DNA from: Fen-1258 sp964441505
GTDB taxonomy: Bacteria > Bacteroidota > Ignavibacteria > Ignavibacteriales > Melioribacteraceae
Length of the DNA: 64,000 bases
Direction of reading: 5' to 3'
Assembly: GCA_964441505.1 (NCBI GenBank)
Contig: CAYTUV010000016.1
Span: forward strand, 1-64,000
The position numbers were made by a program, and so were the translations under genes. Below are positions 61,567-64,000 of this stretch, piece after piece. Position 1 is the stretch's first letter. The number at the start of each line of letters is the position of its first letter. The notes under the pieces were generated by a model. That model ran no database searches. It was not told where the DNA came from and saw nothing but the letters and a program-made list of their open reading frames with translations.

Positions 61567-62990
61567 TGGCTAAAGCATCTTCCCCCGTCCAAAATGTTCT
61601 TGCCTACATTAAGGCAAATAAAATTCAATTCGTTGATTTTAAATTCATGGATTTTCCCGGACAGTGGCAGCATTTCACCGTGCCGGTTAGTCAGTTTAGC
61701 GAAAGTTCATTCGAAGATGGATACGGTTTCGACGGTTCATCCATCAGAGGATGGAAAGCTATCAATGAAAGTGATATGCTTATTATTCCTGATCCTAATA
61801 CAATGTTTTTGGATCCATTCGTTAAAGCACCAACTGTCTCGCTCATTTGCGACGTATTTGAACCTGCGACAAAAGAAAAATATTCGCGCTGTCCAAGAAA
61901 TATTGCACAAAAAGCGGAAGCCTATTTAAAATCTACAGGGATAGCTGATACGGTTTATTTCGGACCCGAGGCTGAATTCTTCGTATTTGATGACGTTCGT
62001 TTTGACTCCGGCCCTAACTTTGCTTTTTATTCTGTCGATTCCGTTGAAGGAAAATGGAACAGCGGTCGCGAAGAAAATCCCAACCTCGGCTATAAACCGC
62101 GTTTCAAAGAGGGCTACTTCCCCGTTCCTCCTACTGATCAGCTTATGGATCTTCGTAACGAAATGGTTTTGAATCTGGAAAATCTTGGTATTGAAGTCGA
62201 AGCACAGCACCATGAAGTTGCGAGCGGTGGTCAATGTGAAATTGACATGAAATTTAAACCTCTTCTAAGAGCAGCTGATCAATTGCTAATGTTCAAATAT
62301 GTAGTTAAGAATACTGCAAAACAAAATGGTAAAACTGTAACATATATGCCAAAACCAATCTTTGGTGATAACGGAAGCGGAATGCACGTTCACACAAGTT
62401 TTTGGTTAAAAGGTAAACCGCTTTTTGCCGGCGGAGGCTACGCGGGATTGAGTGAAATGGCTTTGTATTTTATCGGTGGACTATTGAAACACGCTCCGGC
62501 TCTTCTCGCCATAACAAATCCAACTACTAATTCTTACAAGCGCCTCGTCCCAGGATATGAAGCGCCGGTTAATCTTGCATATTCATCTAATAACAGAAGC
62601 GCCTCAATTCGAATTCCATTTGCAAACTCACCAAAAGCCAAACGTGTTGAATTCCGCTGTCCAGACCCGGCTGCTAATCCTTATCTGGCATTTTCGGCAA
62701 TAATGATGGCTGGTATTGATGGTATCCAGAATAGAATCGATCCGGGTGAACCTCTCGATAAAGATATTTATGATATGTCTCCAGAAGAATTGAAAGACGT
62801 ACCGTCTACTCCTGAATCACTTGGTCATGCTCTCAAAGCATTAGCAGAAGATCATGAATTTTTATTGAAGGGTGATGTGTTTACGGAAGATGTGATCAAT
62901 ACATGGATTCAATATAAAACTGAAAAAGAAATTAAACCGGCGGCATTGCGCCCAACTCCTTTTGAGTTCGAGCAATACTTCGATGTATAA
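61566..62990 (+). CDS. glnA: Glutamine synthetase, type I
   Basis: Makes glutamine from glutamate and ammonia with ATP. The 474 residues carry GFDGSSIRGW, GPEAEFFVFD, NGSGMHVHTSFW, KRLVPGYEAPVNLAYSSNNRSASIRIP and FRCPDPAANPYL, and end as in other GS I-beta proteins. Tyr in KDIYDMSPEEL is at the place of the adenylylated Tyr397 of E. coli. This fits control through GlnD and a PII-dependent adenylyltransferase (GlnE), though GlnE is not in the window. It is translated with an Lrp-type regulator. Confidence 0.97.
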   Translation: MAKASSPVQNVLAYIKANKIQFVDFKFMDFPGQWQHFTVPVSQFSESSFEDGYGFDGSSIRGWKAINESDMLIIPDPNTMFLDPFVKAPTVSLICDVFEPATKEKYSRCPRNIAQKAEAYLKSTGIADTVYFGPEAEFFVFDDVRFDSGPNFAFYSVDSVEGKWNSGREENPNLGYKPRFKEGYFPVPPTDQLMDLRNEMVLNLENLGIEVEAQHHEVASGGQCEIDMKFKPLLRAADQLLMFKYVVKNTAKQNGKTVTYMPKPIFGDNGSGMHVHTSFWLKGKPLFAGGGYAGLSEMALYFIGGLLKHAPALLAITNPTTNSYKRLVPGYEAPVNLAYSSNNRSASIRIPFANSPKAKRVEFRCPDPAANPYLAFSAIMMAGIDGIQNRIDPGEPLDKDIYDMSPEELKDVPSTPESLGHALKALAEDHEFLLKGDVFTEDVINTWIQYKTEKEIKPAALRPTPFEFEQYFDV

Positions 62991-63016
62991 TTCTTGCCTT
63001 TTTAGAATTAATTAAA

Positions 63017-63046
63017 GAAAAACGGTTTAGGCCGTTTTTCTTTTTT
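63017..63046 (+). terminator. Intrinsic terminator after glnA
   Basis: A perfect stem GAAAAACGG (63017-63025) and CCGTTTTTC (63032-63040) with a six-base loop is followed by six T. It closes the lrp-glnA operon. Confidence 0.9.
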
Positions 63047-63299
63047 AAGGATTCTTCTCAACTAATGTGAAATTTCTACAAAATTCATCTCTTTTACATT
63101 TGAAATAGCAGATGTGCAAGTGAATGATTCTGAACTATGCATTCACTAATACCACCATTTAAGGGGATAGTCTTATTACAAATCACTCCTTATAGCGATT
63201 GATATCCTTTCCACCCCAAGTTAGTTTTATAATAGTCATTTTAATGCAGTGGTTGTCAAAATTTTTTGTTACTAAGTCACATTACGCAGTTTATAGACT

Positions 63300-63392
63300 T
63301 AGCGCTCTTGGCGTGGAAAAAAGAAACAAATTTCATGCAAAGACCGCCAAGATAACATGACTAATGCAGGCGCAAAGATCGCAAAGAAATGA
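63300..63392. repeat. Intergenic repeat with TCTTGGCG/CGCCAAGA arms
   Basis: TCTTGGCG (63306-63313) is exactly inverted at 63345-63352 (CGCCAAGA). Words like GCAAAGACCGCCAAG and GGCGCAAAGATCGCAAAG follow. The same GCAAAG words occur inside the element at 15090-15186. Repeats of this word type are common between genes in many bacteria. Confidence 0.55.
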
Positions 63393-63474
63393 TAACTGAA
63401 AGACTTTCCTGCGTAACGTGAATTATTAATTTAACATTCATAGCATCAATCATTCATAAATTCTGGTGGATCAA

Positions 63475-64000
63475 ATGAAAAACATACTTCTGAAAAACAT
63501 ACTACAGACACTAAGAACAATACTCTTTCTAATATTAGCAGGACTTTCTCTTGTAACAGCACAACAGGCGAACACAAAAGTTATCACTGCTAATGGATTG
63601 AGCCGACAAGACACGCTGATATCTACCTATGAAATGCCTCAGATAGAAGTCATCGGTCGAAAACCGGGATTATTGAACAGGGTTCCGGGTTCAGCAAACA
63701 TTATCAGCCGGCAAGAGCTGGCAAAAATTGATGCTTTAAACGGCAACGAAGTGTTCCGCCGTATCACGGGTCTTTATCCTGTTGACGAAGAAGGGGCTGG
63801 TCTTCGACTCAATCTTGGCGTGCGCGGTTTAGAGCCGGATCGGAGCCGAACAGTTTTAATGCTTGAGGACGGGGTTCCGGTTTCTTTAGCTCCGTACGGC
63901 GAACCGGAAATGTACTACACTCCACCTATCGATCGGATGGCAGGTTTGGAAGTGCTCAAAGGGAGCGGTTCTATTTTGTTTGGTCCTCAGACCATTGGCG
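63475..64000 (+). CDS. TonB-dependent receptor, N-terminal part (cut by window end)
   Basis: The reading frame from ATG 63475 is open to the last base. It encodes a signal peptide (TILFLILAGLSLVTAQ), a short TonB-box-like segment around YEMPQIEVIG, and then the plug domain: NRVPGSANIISRQEL, GLRLNLGVRGLEPDRSRTVL, LEDGVPVSLAPYGEP and IDRMAGLEVLKGSGSILFGP. The last is the typical plug motif of FecA-like outer-membrane receptors. The substrate (siderophore, vitamin or sugar) cannot be told. Only 175 codons are present. Confidence 0.92.
   Translation, partial: MKNILLKNILQTLRTILFLILAGLSLVTAQQANTKVITANGLSRQDTLISTYEMPQIEVIGRKPGLLNRVPGSANIISRQELAKIDALNGNEVFRRITGLYPVDEEGAGLRLNLGVRGLEPDRSRTVLMLEDGVPVSLAPYGEPEMYYTPPIDRMAGLEVLKGSGSILFGPQTIG

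Larger units (their letters stand above)
62991..63474. other. 484-bp intergenic region before the TonB receptor gene
   Basis: It holds the glnA terminator near its left end, then about 250 bases with no visible feature, then a short-word repeat at 63300-63392. No tRNA or complete coding sequence is seen. The promoter of the TonB-dependent receptor should lie between 63390 and 63470; no Fur-like box was clear. Confidence 0.6.

Noticed and set aside
61926..62234. 102-residue frame opposite glnA
   Set aside because: Shadow of a highly conserved gene with no motif of its own.

Overview
The window is a chromosomal segment of about 38% G+C by eye, most likely from a member of the Ignavibacteria (Bacteroidota/Chlorobi group). 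The clues are a secreted M28 peptidase ending in a type IX secretion sorting domain with the NYPNPFNP motif, an S46 dipeptidyl peptidase, a fused ccoN-ccoO oxidase gene, a type I glutamine synthetase and general codon use. Taxonomy is inference; no rRNA is present.

Layout. 1-7.8 kb: secreted S9 peptidase, a YkvA-like protein, a Nudix hydrolase, a DUF4932-like lipoprotein, and a murI-glnD pair. 8-9.9 kb: a tyrosine phenol-lyase/tryptophanase and queF. 9.9-12.9 kb: an accessory cassette (a protein built of seven Myb/SANT-like repeats, a restriction endonuclease, its methyltransferase and a small ORF) lying between queF and queC. 13-17.3 kb: queC, an MFS transporter, Sua5/YrdC and an SDR. 17.3-26 kb: a complete cbb3 oxidase locus (ccoI, ccoS, ccoNO, ccoQ, ccoP, ccoG, ccoH/fixH and a SafE-like membrane protein). 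26-30.7 kb: housekeeping enzymes and a divergent pair of a C39-like cysteine peptidase and an ATP-grasp ligase.

30.7-33.6 kb: a small island flanked by a direct repeat of the 3' end of the cobalamin adenosyltransferase gene cobO. It holds two unknown genes, an orphan minimal nucleotidyltransferase and a DNA methyltransferase gene that has lost its start codon and carries an in-frame stop. 33.6-40.4 kb: cobO, a DUF1289 protein, S46 peptidase, a cyclic-nucleotide-binding domain fused to aspartate ammonia-lyase, DUF3788, YebC and tRNA-Lys.

40.4-47.1 kb: a two-component cluster with an NtrC-type regulator, a soluble hybrid kinase, a receiver fused to an orphan histidine-kinase dimerisation helix pair, and a large membrane hybrid kinase. 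47.2-57.5 kb: a compact type IV pilus/type II secretion-like locus in which PilM+PilN and PilO+PilP appear fused, followed by PilT, PilB and PilC homologues, a RelE/ParE toxin-antitoxin pair and three tandem pilin-like genes with an almost absent leader. 57.7-64 kb: aspS, M28 peptidase, an Lrp-glnA operon, and the start of a TonB-dependent receptor cut by the window end.

Intergenic regions carry several families of short palindromic or short-word repeats. The least ordinary items are the cobO-flanked island, the seven-repeat Myb-like protein beside a restriction-modification system, the cNMP-aspartase fusion, and the fused pilus alignment proteins with atypical pilins. I see no CRISPR array, no rRNA operon and no complete insertion sequence.
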